A DNA stretch of 64,000 nt from contig JBGVRS010000102.1 of NCBI GenBank assembly GCA_045128635.1, forward strand, positions 1 through 64,000. Reading direction: 5' to 3'. This document shows positions 41,956 through 49,875 of this stretch, piece by piece. The DNA is from HGM12587 sp045128635. Its GTDB lineage: Bacteria > Bacillota > Clostridia > Lachnospirales > Lachnospiraceae. The position numbers were made by a program, and so were the translations under genes. The notes beneath the pieces were generated by a model. The model saw nothing but the letters and a program-made list of their open reading frames with translations, was not told the DNA's origin and ran no database searches. How positions within the stretch are numbered: position 1 is the first letter of the stretch; every line of letters begins with the position of its first letter.

Positions 41956-42846
41956 TTAGGAATTAATTAAATGTACATCCAGCTGGTTAAATGGAATTTC
42001 AATTCCTGCTTCATCAAATGCAAATTTTACTGCTTCTGTCAGACGGAATTTCACATCCCAGTACTTGTCTGTTGGTGTCCACACACGAAGAAGCATATTC
42101 ACAGAGCTGTCCGCAAGTTCGTCTACTGCTGCCATCGGTGCTTTGCCTTCTTCTTTTAATGTGTCAGAATCATTTTCACCAAGCTTCAACAACAAATCTT
42201 TCGCAAGCTTCACATCACTGTTATAGGAAATGCCAACTTTGATATCCAAACGTCTTGTGTCTGCAGCAGTTGCATTAATTAAGCTGTTATCCGCAAGCTG
42301 ACCGTTTGGAATAATAATTTTACGATTATCCGGAGTTGTTAAAGTTGTATAGAACAACTGGATTTCACTTACCGTACCTTCCAAACTTCCCTGAATCACG
42401 TAATCTCCCACTTTAAATGGTTTGATCAATAAGATGATTACACCACCTGCAAAGTTTGACAAACTTCCCTGTAATGCCAGACCAATTGCCACACCGACTG
42501 AACCAATTGCCGCAACAATGGATGTTGTCTGCACACCAAATCTCTGTAAAATTGTTAATGCAAGTAATATGTATAAACCATATTTTACGAGGGAATCTAA
42601 AAACTGAACCAGCCCGGTATCTGCATGATTCTTTTCCAGTGACTTTCTTAAAATCTTACGAACCCAGCCAATGAGTTTCATTCCAATTACGATGAATACA
42701 AATGCCAGTGCCACTTCAATAATAAAATCCAGTACTCTTGGAATCAGCCCTTCTACCCATTCACCAAATTTACTAAGTTCTGCCTTTACTTCCACCGGAT
42801 TTTTCAAATCGATGGTAGTTTCAGCGACTGCAAATAAGTTTTTCAT
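41956..42846 (-). CDS. MscS-family small-conductance mechanosensitive channel
   Basis: The 296-residue protein relieves osmotic pressure by opening under membrane tension. It has three N-terminal helices (about 35-57, 82-103, 108-130). The third is the pore helix with Gly/Ala wording AAIGSVGVAIGLALQGSLSNFAGGVII, followed by the beta domain FKVGDYVIQGSLEGTVSEI and TTPDNRKIIIPNGQLADN, and a C-terminal alpha/beta domain. The length matches E. coli MscS (286). AAAGGAG lies ahead of the ATG. It is the last gene after rluF and ligA; no clear terminator is seen before the pyrB promoter. Confidence 0.93.
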   Translation of the reverse strand: MKNLFAVAETTIDLKNPVEVKAELSKFGEWVEGLIPRVLDFIIEVALAFVFIVIGMKLIGWVRKILRKSLEKNHADTGLVQFLDSLVKYGLYILLALTILQRFGVQTTSIVAAIGSVGVAIGLALQGSLSNFAGGVIILLIKPFKVGDYVIQGSLEGTVSEIQLFYTTLTTPDNRKIIIPNGQLADNSLINATAADTRRLDIKVGISYNSDVKLAKDLLLKLGENDSDTLKEEGKAPMAAVDELADSSVNMLLRVWTPTDKYWDVKFRLTEAVKFAFDEAGIEIPFNQLDVHLINS

Positions 42847-42861
42847 AATTTCTTTCTCCTT

Positions 42862-44820
42862 TTATTCTCCAAGCATTTTCAGGAAATCTGCTTCTGAAAT
42901 GATTGGAATATTCAACTCCTTCGCCTTTTTATTTTTAGACGAGTTAGAGGTTGTATCATTATTAATCAAATAATTTGTTTTACTTGTAACACTGCCTGTC
43001 ACCTTACCTCCTCTTGACTCAATGACAGCCTTCACTTCGTTACGGTTGGCAAAATGCTCTACACTTCCGGTAATAACAAAATTCATGCCTTCAAAAATCT
43101 GAGCATTGGTATTTTCTTCCGGTTTTTCGATGGTTACCTCTGCCAGTAAATTGGCGATGATTTGCTGATTCTTTTCATTTCGGAAATATTCTTCAATGGA
43201 ATTCGCAATCACTTCTCCAATTCCATCTATCGCAGACAATTCTTCCACAGAAGCTCTCTGCAATTCTTCTATATTATAGTGATACTGTTTTGCAAGCATT
43301 TTTGCATTTGCCACACCAATATTCTGAATTCCCATTGCATAAATCAAACGTGGCAGAGTTGTATTTCTTGCTTTTTCTACACTTGCCAGAAGATTATTGC
43401 AGGACTTTTCCCCAAAGCCTTCCATTTCTTTGATTTCATCCGCATAGCGCTCTAACTTGAACATGTCTGCAAATTCATGAATAAAGCCTTTTGCAATAAA
43501 TTTTTCCAGCGTCGCTTCTGATAATCCTTCCATATTCATGGCATCACGGCTTACAAACAAGGTAAAGGATTTGATTTTTTTCGCCTGGCATTCCGGGTTT
43601 GTACAATATAAGGCTTTCGCATCCGCAATCTGACGAATTTCTGTCATACCGCCACATGTTGGACATTTCTTTGGAATCTCTGACAGACCGCTTCGTGTTT
43701 TATTCTCAGCAATCTGAGGAATGATCATATTGGCTTTATAAACCTCAATAGTATCACCAATTCCAAGTTCCAGTCCTTCCATCACGCTGATATTATGCAC
43801 AGAAGCACGAGATACAGTTGTTCCTTCCAGTTCTACCGGTTCAAAAATTGCAACCGGATTAATCAGTCCTGTTCTTGACGGACTCCATTCAATCTCTTTT
43901 AATGTTGTTTCACGAATTTCATCTGCCCATTTAAATGCAATAGAGTTTCTAGGAAATTTCGCAGTTCTACCCAGACTTTCCCCATATGAAATATTATCAT
44001 AAATTAATACCAAGCCATCTGATGGGAAGTCATTGGATTCAATTTTTGAAGCAAATCCCTGTACACTTTCTTCCAATGTATCCGCTGTCACCATTTCATA
44101 CTCAACAACATCAAATCCCTGACTCTTTAACCAAATCATCTGTTCTTCGTGGGAATTTTCAAAATCCACGCCATCGGCTTTTACAAGGGAAAATGCAAAA
44201 AAGTTTACATTTCTCTTTGCTGTAATTTCATTATTTAACTGACGTACAGAACCGCTGCAGAGATTTCTCGGATTTTTATATTTTGCGTCTGCATCTTCAA
44301 TTTCCTCATTGATTCTGTAAAAATCCGAATAGGTGATAACTGCTTCCCCACGAAGCACCAGCTCTCCCTGATGAGCAATAGACAGCGGTACATTTTTGAA
44401 CACTTTCGCATTGTTCGTAATGACCTCTCCTACTTCTCCATTTCCTCGGGTAACAGCCTTATCTAGTTTCCCATTTTTGTAAGTCAAAACAATTGTTAAT
44501 CCGTCCAGTTTCCACGACAAAATCGTTTTCTGGTTTCCAACCCACTCTTTTAAAGCTTGTACATCTTTGGTTTTATCCAAAGACAGCATTGGCTTTTCAT
44601 GACGTTCCTTTGGAAGCTCTGAAAGCACCTCATATCCTACATTCACGGTCGGGCTGGATGCTAATACAACTCCCGTTTCTTTTTCTAATGCCACAAGTTC
44701 ATCGTACAGTGCATCATATTCGAAATTGCTCATAATTTCTTTCGTGCCCTGATAATACGCTTTTGCCGCTTCATTTAATTTTTTTACCAGTTCGTTGATT
44801 CTATCTACTTTTTTATTCAT
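42862..44820 (-). CDS. ligA: NAD-dependent DNA ligase
   Basis: LigA seals nicks in replication and repair. The 652-residue protein has the Ia domain (NFEYDALYDELVALE), the adenylation motif KLDG with Lys104 (SWKLDGLTI), the OB fold, the zinc finger CPTCGG...YCTNPEC, helix-hairpin-helix repeats (DGIGEVIANSIEEYF) and a C-terminal BRCT domain (about 575-652). The wording differs from the most common LigA in places (SWKLDG rather than AKxDG), resembling a variant form in Lachnospiraceae; whether the genome has a second LigA cannot be seen. Its ATG overlaps the rluF end by 8 bases. Confidence 0.93.
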   Translation of the reverse strand: MNKKVDRINELVKKLNEAAKAYYQGTKEIMSNFEYDALYDELVALEKETGVVLASSPTVNVGYEVLSELPKERHEKPMLSLDKTKDVQALKEWVGNQKTILSWKLDGLTIVLTYKNGKLDKAVTRGNGEVGEVITNNAKVFKNVPLSIAHQGELVLRGEAVITYSDFYRINEEIEDADAKYKNPRNLCSGSVRQLNNEITAKRNVNFFAFSLVKADGVDFENSHEEQMIWLKSQGFDVVEYEMVTADTLEESVQGFASKIESNDFPSDGLVLIYDNISYGESLGRTAKFPRNSIAFKWADEIRETTLKEIEWSPSRTGLINPVAIFEPVELEGTTVSRASVHNISVMEGLELGIGDTIEVYKANMIIPQIAENKTRSGLSEIPKKCPTCGGMTEIRQIADAKALYCTNPECQAKKIKSFTLFVSRDAMNMEGLSEATLEKFIAKGFIHEFADMFKLERYADEIKEMEGFGEKSCNNLLASVEKARNTTLPRLIYAMGIQNIGVANAKMLAKQYHYNIEELQRASVEELSAIDGIGEVIANSIEEYFRNEKNQQIIANLLAEVTIEKPEENTNAQIFEGMNFVITGSVEHFANRNEVKAVIESRGGKVTGSVTSKTNYLINNDTTSNSSKNKKAKELNIPIISEADFLKMLGE

Positions 44821-45544
44821 GAACTTCCCTCACTGTCTCACTGGAAGAATCTTTAATCAGTTCCAGCAGTTCTTTCATTTCTCTTGGTGTCACTTCCCGA
44901 TAAGTTCCCACCTTTAATCCATCCAAATGAATATTCATAATTCGGATTCGTTTCAGTTTCGTCACTTTAAACCCAAAAGTTTCACACATTCTGCGGATCT
45001 GTCGATTATACCCTTGTGTCAGAATAATTCGAAAACTACATTTTCCGGTCTGCTCCACTTCACAAGGTCTGGTTGTCACATCCAGCTCTTTTAAATAAAC
45101 CGGAGCTGCCATGCTATTTAAAAAAGTTTCATTCACCGGCTTATCTACCGTTACAAAATATTCTTTCTCGTGGCGATTTCCGGAACGCATCATTTTGTTT
45201 ACCAAATCACCCTGATTTGTCAGCAGAATTAAACCTTCGGAATCTTTATCAAGACGTCCTACCGGATAAACTCTGCAAGGGTAATTCACAAAATCTACAA
45301 TATTATTTTTCACCTGTTTACTGGCAGTACATTCAATTCCTCGTGGCTTATTTAACGCCAAAAGTACCGGACGATCATTTTTTGTAAGAACTTTCTTCCC
45401 CACACGTACTTCCTGTCCTTCTTCTACTTGCACACCAAGCCCTGCTTGTACACCATCCACATAAACCTTTCCTGCTTCAATCAGACGATCTGCCTCTCGT
45501 CTGGAACAGTAACCGATATCGCTTAAATATTTATTCAGTCTCAT
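44813..45544 (-). CDS. rluF: 23S rRNA pseudouridine synthase (RluF type)
   Basis: The 243-residue protein modifies rRNA, probably at or near U2604. It starts with an S4 RNA-binding domain (MRLNKYLSDIGYCSRREADR) and has the RsuA-family catalytic motif GRLDKDSEGLILLTN with Asp99. KMMRSGNRHEKEYFVTVD and the block RQIRRMCETFGFKVTKLKR complete the fold. The NRHEKEY wording is like RluF rather than RluB or RsuA. AGGTAGAA precedes the ATG. It leads a small operon with ligA and mscS. Confidence 0.88.
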   Translation of the reverse strand: MRLNKYLSDIGYCSRREADRLIEAGKVYVDGVQAGLGVQVEEGQEVRVGKKVLTKNDRPVLLALNKPRGIECTASKQVKNNIVDFVNYPCRVYPVGRLDKDSEGLILLTNQGDLVNKMMRSGNRHEKEYFVTVDKPVNETFLNSMAAPVYLKELDVTTRPCEVEQTGKCSFRIILTQGYNRQIRRMCETFGFKVTKLKRIRIMNIHLDGLKVGTYREVTPREMKELLELIKDSSSETVREVHE

Positions 45545-45556
45545 TATTCTTTTCTA

Positions 45557-45583
45557 CCTATACAAGATAAATTAGCAAGTCAA
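45557..45583 (-). promoter_or_regulatory. possible promoter of rluF-ligA-mscS
   Basis: TTGACT (45583-45578) and TATAGG (45562-45557) are 15 bases apart on the minus strand, a short spacing. The -10 would lie only 13 bases before the ATG, so the transcript may be nearly leaderless. Confidence 0.4.
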
Positions 45584-45600
45584 TTTATTTATCATAAATA

Positions 45601-45640
45601 ATCTCCGTACCCTATGATTATAAACATAGAATACGGAGAT
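45601..45640 (-). terminator. hairpin after the SH3 protein gene
   Basis: A 16-bp stem with two wobbles in RNA (45601-45616 with 45625-45640) and an 8-base loop lies 18 bases after the stop. It has no proper T-run, so it may work as a terminator only in part. Confidence 0.7.
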
Positions 45641-45657
45641 ATCAAATGCTTTATTCT

Positions 45658-46947
45658 TTAATTTGCTTCTGTAAGGAATTCTGTCTTACAATAACCTTCT
45701 GTTCCATTGTAATCAACTTTGCTCCAACCGTCGCTATAGCTTTCAAGAACTTTTACAATTTCATTCTTATATGCTGTTTTTAAAACTTCACAGTCTGTAG
45801 AACGTTCTTTACGAATACGCACTGCATCTGTAAGTTTCATTTTTTTGTTTACTGCTGTAGAAGTCGCTTCACTGGATGTTGTTTCTTCCTGTGTATTTTC
45901 TTCTGTTGTATCTTCTGTTTCTTCAGACACTTCTTCCTGCGCACTTAATGTTGGAACACCTTCTGTGCTTGTTAAAAACTCAGTTTTACAATAACCAACA
46001 GTTCCACTATATTCAATCTTGCTCCAGCCATCATCAAAGTTTGCATAAACCAAAACTTCTGTACCGTTTACGATTGTTGCAAGCATTCTTGTTTCTGTAG
46101 AACGGCCTTCTCTGATACGGATACCGTCATTTACTGTTGTTTTTACCGGTTCTTCCAACTCTTTCGCATCACCTTCTGAAGGTTCCTCCGGCTCTTCTGT
46201 CTCAGCTTCTGCTGCTTCCTGAGACTCTAGCATTGTCTGGGCAAATTTCCCAAGATCTTCATCTTCTGTAATCAGCTGCTGATAACGTGCGTCAACATCT
46301 GCGATAACTGCCGCAAGTTCCTCCTCTGCAGCCAGTTCTAAAACATAGTTTGCAAGCTCATCCGGAGCTTCTCCATTGAAGATATAATAAGAACCATCAT
46401 CACCTAAACACACATACAGTGCCATAATCCCTGGCGCAGGTGTTTCGATGTTGTAAATCTTCATTTCATAAGAAGCAAATACCACATATGAGTTTTCTTC
46501 TAAGCCTTTTTTTGTATAGCAAACAACATCTTTATATGCTTCGATATAATCTTTCTTCTTTTCAATCGTAATTTTTTCTTCGTCAGTCAGAACATCTACA
46601 GTCTGTTCAACCATTTCAATGTTACCGGAAGAAAGACCTTCAAAATATTTTAGAACAAGGTCATTGATTCCTGCATAAGCATCTACTTCCAGTGGATTTT
46701 CCTCCGACTGTTCTTCTGTATCTTCCACTGCTTCTGTTGTAATCACTGCGTCTTCCTCGTCCTGTGACGTTTTGTCATTTCCACCAGTTAATGCCATAAC
46801 AATCAAAACAACAACTAAAATCACCACTACTGCAAGCAATGCAATTGCTGCATAGACTTTTTTATGATCAAGGTCTCTCCACTGTACACCAGTGAAATCT
46901 CCAATAAATCTTTTAAATGCTTTTTTCACTTTTCTTTTAAAGCTCAT
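45658..46947 (-). CDS. membrane-anchored protein with two bacterial SH3 domains
   Basis: The 429-residue protein has a basic cytoplasmic start, one membrane helix (about 33-55) and an acidic extracellular linker. A helical region (about 80-220, LVLKYFEGLSSGNIEMVEQT) follows, then two SH3b repeats (about 268-325 and 372-427). Each contains the wording IR(K/E)xRST and ends in GYCKTEFLT. A Glu/Thr-rich spacer separates them. Such domains usually bind peptidoglycan. No enzyme domain is present, so it may be an adaptor of the cell wall. AAGGAGG before the ATG at 46947 decides the start over one 13 codons upstream. The gene lies 34 bases after tRNA-Arg. Confidence 0.8.
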   Translation of the reverse strand: MSFKRKVKKAFKRFIGDFTGVQWRDLDHKKVYAAIALLAVVVILVVVLIVMALTGGNDKTSQDEEDAVITTEAVEDTEEQSEENPLEVDAYAGINDLVLKYFEGLSSGNIEMVEQTVDVLTDEEKITIEKKKDYIEAYKDVVCYTKKGLEENSYVVFASYEMKIYNIETPAPGIMALYVCLGDDGSYYIFNGEAPDELANYVLELAAEEELAAVIADVDARYQQLITEDEDLGKFAQTMLESQEAAEAETEEPEEPSEGDAKELEEPVKTTVNDGIRIREGRSTETRMLATIVNGTEVLVYANFDDGWSKIEYSGTVGYCKTEFLTSTEGVPTLSAQEEVSEETEDTTEENTQEETTSSEATSTAVNKKMKLTDAVRIRKERSTDCEVLKTAYKNEIVKVLESYSDGWSKVDYNGTEGYCKTEFLTEAN

Positions 46948-46981
46948 GTAGTCCTCCTTCAATGCTTTTATCCAAACGAAA

Positions 46982-47055
46982 CGCACCTGACTGGATTCGA
47001 ACCAGCGACACCTGGCGTCGGAGGCCAGTGCTCTATCCAGCTGAGCTACAAGTGC
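46982..47055 (-). tRNA. tRNA-Arg (anticodon CCG)
   Basis: The 74-base minus-strand sequence folds well: acceptor GCACTTG/CAGGTGC with one wobble, D arm AGCTCAGCTGGATAGAGCA, anticodon stem CTGGC/GCCAG with loop CTCCGAC (anticodon CCG), T loop GGTTCGAATCC. The CCA end is not encoded. It reads the rare CGG codon. Confidence 0.97.
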
Positions 47056-47063
47056 ATCTTTCT

Positions 47064-47069
47064 ATTATA
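47064..47069 (-). promoter_or_regulatory. -10 box of a probable tRNA-Arg promoter
   Basis: A perfect TATAAT (47069-47064) lies nine bases before the tRNA start on the minus strand, but no good -35 is found 16-18 bases upstream. It is reported because its position fits tRNA initiation. Confidence 0.4.
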
Positions 47070-47098
47070 AACCAAAGACTCATCTATCATACACTAAA

Positions 47099-47124
47099 TG
47101 GGCGGGACTTTCAAGCCCCACCCA
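47099..47124 (-). terminator. terminator of the DUF5688 gene
   Basis: A GC-rich 10-bp stem with two G-U pairs in RNA (47099-47108 with 47115-47124) lies about 20 bases after the stop and is followed by TTTAG only. Termination is likely but not strong. Confidence 0.65.
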
Positions 47125-47143
47125 GCAATTTGTCACATTTTTG

Positions 47144-48010
47144 TCACATTTTCGTAACATTCTTCCCATCAAAATAATAAACACTGTCTGCAAGAACTTC
47201 CTCTTCCTCAATTTGTGTTTCATTTACTTCGCATACAATATTGCGCAAATTTTCCGAATAAATCCCTGCATCTGCCGGTACAACAAGAAACTCATGAATG
47301 GAGGATGGAAGCAGATAATAACTGCATCCCAATTTCTCGTAAAGCCTCTTTGGCATTTTCGGATAAAGGATTGCGGATGCACCATAAATTCCGGTTACAT
47401 TTGTCAATATCCAGAGTGGCGACTCAAAGAAATCCGCACAGCTTTTATTTTGAATATAATCTCCCAGCGGCCGAAAAACATACGGATAATAGCATGGAGT
47501 ATTTCTTCGGGCGATTTCGTACAACGCTGAAATCGGAACCTTCCATAAATTCATATGCGAATTACGAATTAAAATAGAACAATCATCTTCTCCACTGTTT
47601 GGAATTACAATGTAGAACACAATTGCAAGGTCAAATACCGGAAGATATGGAACATCCTGCAAAAGCTTAACATTCCTTTCCCGATGGATCAGACGAAAAA
47701 TGATATATTTTTTTATTTCTTCAAAATCGAGAATTGCCCGATAATTCCAATCCGGCGGTATTGGTGCGTATTTTTTCTGCGCAAGAATCTCTTTGCTTAA
47801 ATCTTCCAGATTTTCTCCTGACTGATATCTTTCATAGTATCTGTCCAAATAAATAATGGGTGCTATACATTCCTCTGGCCTGCGAACGGAAATCCCTGTA
47901 AACACCACACCATTGTTCTTCAGCACATTGTGCTTTTCCAACTGCTCCTCTGCCGACAGTTGACCCTTCATACAGGTTATCATTTCCTGTACAAATGTTT
48001 CATAGTTCAT
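47144..48010 (-). CDS. DUF5688 family protein
   Basis: The 288-residue protein has no signal or membrane segment. The N-terminal NNGVVFTGISVRRPEE, the following APIIYLDRYYERYQSGENLE and the later LYPKMPKRLYEKLGCSYYLL with SSIHEFLVVPADAG are wording I know from DUF5688, an abundant Lachnospiraceae family of unknown function that often occurs in several copies and on mobile elements. The C-terminus is acidic. It stands alone between efp and tRNA-Arg with terminators on both sides. It is not an obvious enzyme; no catalytic motif is visible. Confidence 0.78.
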   Translation of the reverse strand: MNYETFVQEMITCMKGQLSAEEQLEKHNVLKNNGVVFTGISVRRPEECIAPIIYLDRYYERYQSGENLEDLSKEILAQKKYAPIPPDWNYRAILDFEEIKKYIIFRLIHRERNVKLLQDVPYLPVFDLAIVFYIVIPNSGEDDCSILIRNSHMNLWKVPISALYEIARRNTPCYYPYVFRPLGDYIQNKSCADFFESPLWILTNVTGIYGASAILYPKMPKRLYEKLGCSYYLLPSSIHEFLVVPADAGIYSENLRNIVCEVNETQIEEEEVLADSVYYFDGKNVTKM

Positions 48011-48174
48011 AAAGTACCTCTCAAATCTATATCTCTAAAAATGCAAACCCCTCCGCACTTTTCGACAAATTGTCTAAAGCATACATTTTCAGGCACAAAA
48101 ATAAACGTTTCGTAAGTATTCAATTAATTTCTACTGGAAATTGTTCGTGCGATTGCAACGAATTAGACTTTTCA

Positions 48175-48209
48175 TAAAAATCGGGCTCCGCACTCCCACG
48201 GAACCCGAT
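48175..48209 (-). terminator. terminator of efp
   Basis: An 11-bp stem with one wobble (48180-48190 with 48199-48209) and an 8-base loop is followed by TTTTT on the minus strand, 14 bases after the efp stop. Confidence 0.9.
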
Positions 48210-48222
48210 AAAATGCTTGTAA

Positions 48223-48780
48223 TTAAGCTCTGGAGAGATATTCTCCTGTTCTTGTATCAATTTTGATAACTTCGCCCTGTTCGATGAATAATGGAACATA
48301 TACAACTGCTCCAGTTTCAACTGTTGCTGGTTTTGTAGCACCTGTAGCTGTATCACCTTTGAAACCTGGTTCTGTATCTGTAATTTCAAGTTCTACGAAC
48401 ATTGGTGGTTCAACTGCGAATACTTTGCCGTTGTGTGAACATACTTTAACCATATCGTTTTCTTTAACGAATTTTAAAGAATCGCCGATATCATCGCTGT
48501 TTAATGCGATCTGATCATATGTTTCTGTGTTCATGAAGTGCCATAAATCACCATCAGAGTACAGATACTGCATTTCCACGCGGTCGATACGAGCTGCTGG
48601 GAATTTTTCTGTAGGTCTGAAAGTTTTTTCAATAACACCACCACTGATGATGTTTTTAAGTTTTGTTCTAACGAAAGCAGCACCTTTACCTGGTTTTACG
48701 TGCTGGAATTCTAAAATCTGAACAACATTACCTTCAATTTCTAATGTAATGCCGTTTCTGAAATCACCTGCTGAAATCAT
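48223..48780 (-). CDS. efp: elongation factor P
   Basis: EF-P rescues ribosomes stalled at consecutive prolines. The 185-residue protein has the three beta-barrel domains of the family. The loop at the tip of domain I reads PGKGAAFVRTKLKN with Lys32 at the position modified in many bacteria. The C-terminal signature VPLFIEQGEVIKIDTRTGEYLSRA is complete. GGAGGAAAC lies ahead of the ATG. It is monocistronic with its own promoter and terminator. Confidence 0.97.
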   Translation of the reverse strand: MISAGDFRNGITLEIEGNVVQILEFQHVKPGKGAAFVRTKLKNIISGGVIEKTFRPTEKFPAARIDRVEMQYLYSDGDLWHFMNTETYDQIALNSDDIGDSLKFVKENDMVKVCSHNGKVFAVEPPMFVELEITDTEPGFKGDTATGATKPATVETGAVVYVPLFIEQGEVIKIDTRTGEYLSRA

Positions 48781-48847
48781 GTTTATGTTTCCTCCTTAAG
48801 AATCCTGTGTGAGGTTTTTTACACAAATTCACCTCATACCTTATGTT

Positions 48848-48876
48848 ATTTTATAATAAGACGAACGATATTTCAA
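48848..48876 (-). promoter_or_regulatory. promoter of efp
   Basis: TTGAAA (48876-48871) and TAAAAT (48853-48848) are 17 bases apart on the minus strand. The leader is about 60 bases and contains GAGG/CCTC sequences that can pair weakly. Confidence 0.75.
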
Positions 48877-48967
48877 CTATTTTTTTACTTTCCACAGCGC
48901 TTCCGGCGACATAAATCACCTATTCTCTATAATGTTCCAAAAATATCGATAAAAATATCACAAACAC

Positions 48968-48995
48968 TTGCCATATAGAGATTTTATGGTATAAT
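48968..48995 (+). promoter_or_regulatory. promoter of folT
   Basis: TTGCCA (48968-48973) and a perfect TATAAT (48990-48995) are separated by 16 bases on the plus strand. Transcription should begin near 49002, twelve bases before the riboswitch. Confidence 0.85.
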
Positions 48996-49013
48996 TTAGC
49001 TAATTTAATAATA

Positions 49014-49116
49014 AGCGAAGTAGAGATTCATGCGTCAAGTGTTCGGATGGCTGGGGAGTTGCCCCGAAACGAAAAGAACTGTTTCGTTCTTACGATATGG
49101 TCTCGCACCCGTTGCT
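49014..49116 (+). ncRNA. tetrahydrofolate (folT-type) riboswitch aptamer
   Basis: The leader has the conserved folT motif wording AGTAGA (49019-49024) and GCGTCAAGTG (49032-49041). It also has a P3-type hairpin with GGATGG...GGGGAGTTG loop sequence, ACGAAA, and a variable hairpin (AAGAAC...GTTCTT). P1 can form between AGCGA (49014-49018) and TTGCT (49112-49116), and P2 between GAGATT and GGTCTC. GCACCCG near the end corresponds to the pseudoknot strand. The gene behind is a folate transporter, as expected for this class. No terminator follows it, so control is probably on translation. Confidence 0.85.
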
Positions 49117-49217
49117 GCAGATGAGTACATCTCATATTGTAGTGAAGCGCAGAAGCTTTTTGCGTGGGCATTATTATTATCTAATCTATCACTACTCATT
49201 ATGGAGGTGTATTTTTT

Positions 49218-49778
49218 ATGTTTAAAATTTTCTCGGATTCCTTAAAGGAATTCAAAAGCATCAAGACACTCTGTGTTATTGGTATGCTTGGTGGGCTTTC
49301 CATTATTTTAAGCCAGTTTGCCATTCCGGTAGGTAATTCCTTAAAAATCGGTTTTTCTTCCGAATGTAACTACCTGGTAGACTGTCTCTTCGGACCGGTT
49401 GCCGGTGCAATCTTTGGTGCAGGTATGGATGTATTAAAATATCTTATCAAACCGGACGGAGCATTCTTCTGGGGCTGGACATTCAATGCCGGACTTGCAG
49501 GTTTAATCGTAGGTCTTGGATTGTACAGAAAGAAAATCACATACATTCGTGTATGTATTGTACGATTAATTAACTCTCTTGTCGTAAATGTAATCTTTGG
49601 CACACTCTGGTTAGACATTATGTATGGAAAAGGATTCCTGGTACTCCTTCCAACCAGACTCTTTAAGAACATTGTTTTAATCCCAATTGAAGCATTAATC
49701 TTTATGGCAATCTACAAAGCACTTGAAAAATCTGGTGCAATTCAGCTGATTCGTCAGCCAATGGGACACAAAAAATAA
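49218..49778 (+). CDS. folT: folate ECF transporter, S component
   Basis: FolT binds folates in the membrane and works with the shared ECF energising module (EcfAA'T, not in this window). The 186-residue protein has five to six helices and the folate-type blocks IKTLCVIGMLGGLSIILSQ, LKIGFSSECNYLVDCLFGPV, AGMDVLKYLIKPDGAFFWGW and the later RLFKNIVLIPIEALIFM. GGAGG (49203-49207) lies ten bases before the ATG. The riboswitch in front supports folate as substrate. One of two complete plus-strand genes; it ends in a bidirectional terminator. Confidence 0.92.
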   Translation: MFKIFSDSLKEFKSIKTLCVIGMLGGLSIILSQFAIPVGNSLKIGFSSECNYLVDCLFGPVAGAIFGAGMDVLKYLIKPDGAFFWGWTFNAGLAGLIVGLGLYRKKITYIRVCIVRLINSLVVNVIFGTLWLDIMYGKGFLVLLPTRLFKNIVLIPIEALIFMAIYKALEKSGAIQLIRQPMGHKK

Positions 49779-49794
49779 TACATATCAACGTAAA

Positions 49795-49840
49795 AAATAG
49801 CATGGAGCCTCGAGGCTTTGCTCTCGGCTCCATGCTATTT
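49795..49840 (+). terminator. bidirectional terminator between folT and the antiporter gene
   Basis: A perfect 15-bp stem (49795-49809 with 49826-49840) can extend outwards through ACGT. On the plus strand TTTCTACG follows; on the minus strand TTTTTTACG follows. It lies between two convergent genes and serves both. Confidence 0.93.
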
Positions 49841-49875
49841 CTACGTTTTCACGTCTATATATCCCGATATATTTC

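Larger units (their letters stand above)
48781..49217. other. 437-bp divergent region between efp and folT
   Basis: The stretch contains the efp promoter on the minus strand, the folT promoter on the plus strand and a tetrahydrofolate-type riboswitch. The open frame starting inside it at 49030 has no ribosome site and runs through the riboswitch, so it is not taken as a gene. Confidence 0.85.

Noticed and set aside
46982..48010. Integrated element at tRNA-Arg
   Set aside because: No integrase, no repeat of the tRNA 3' end and no shift in base composition were noticed around the DUF5688 gene.
49030..49245. 71-codon plus-strand frame upstream of folT as a leader peptide
   Set aside because: It runs through the THF riboswitch and over the folT ribosome site, and it lacks its own ribosome site.
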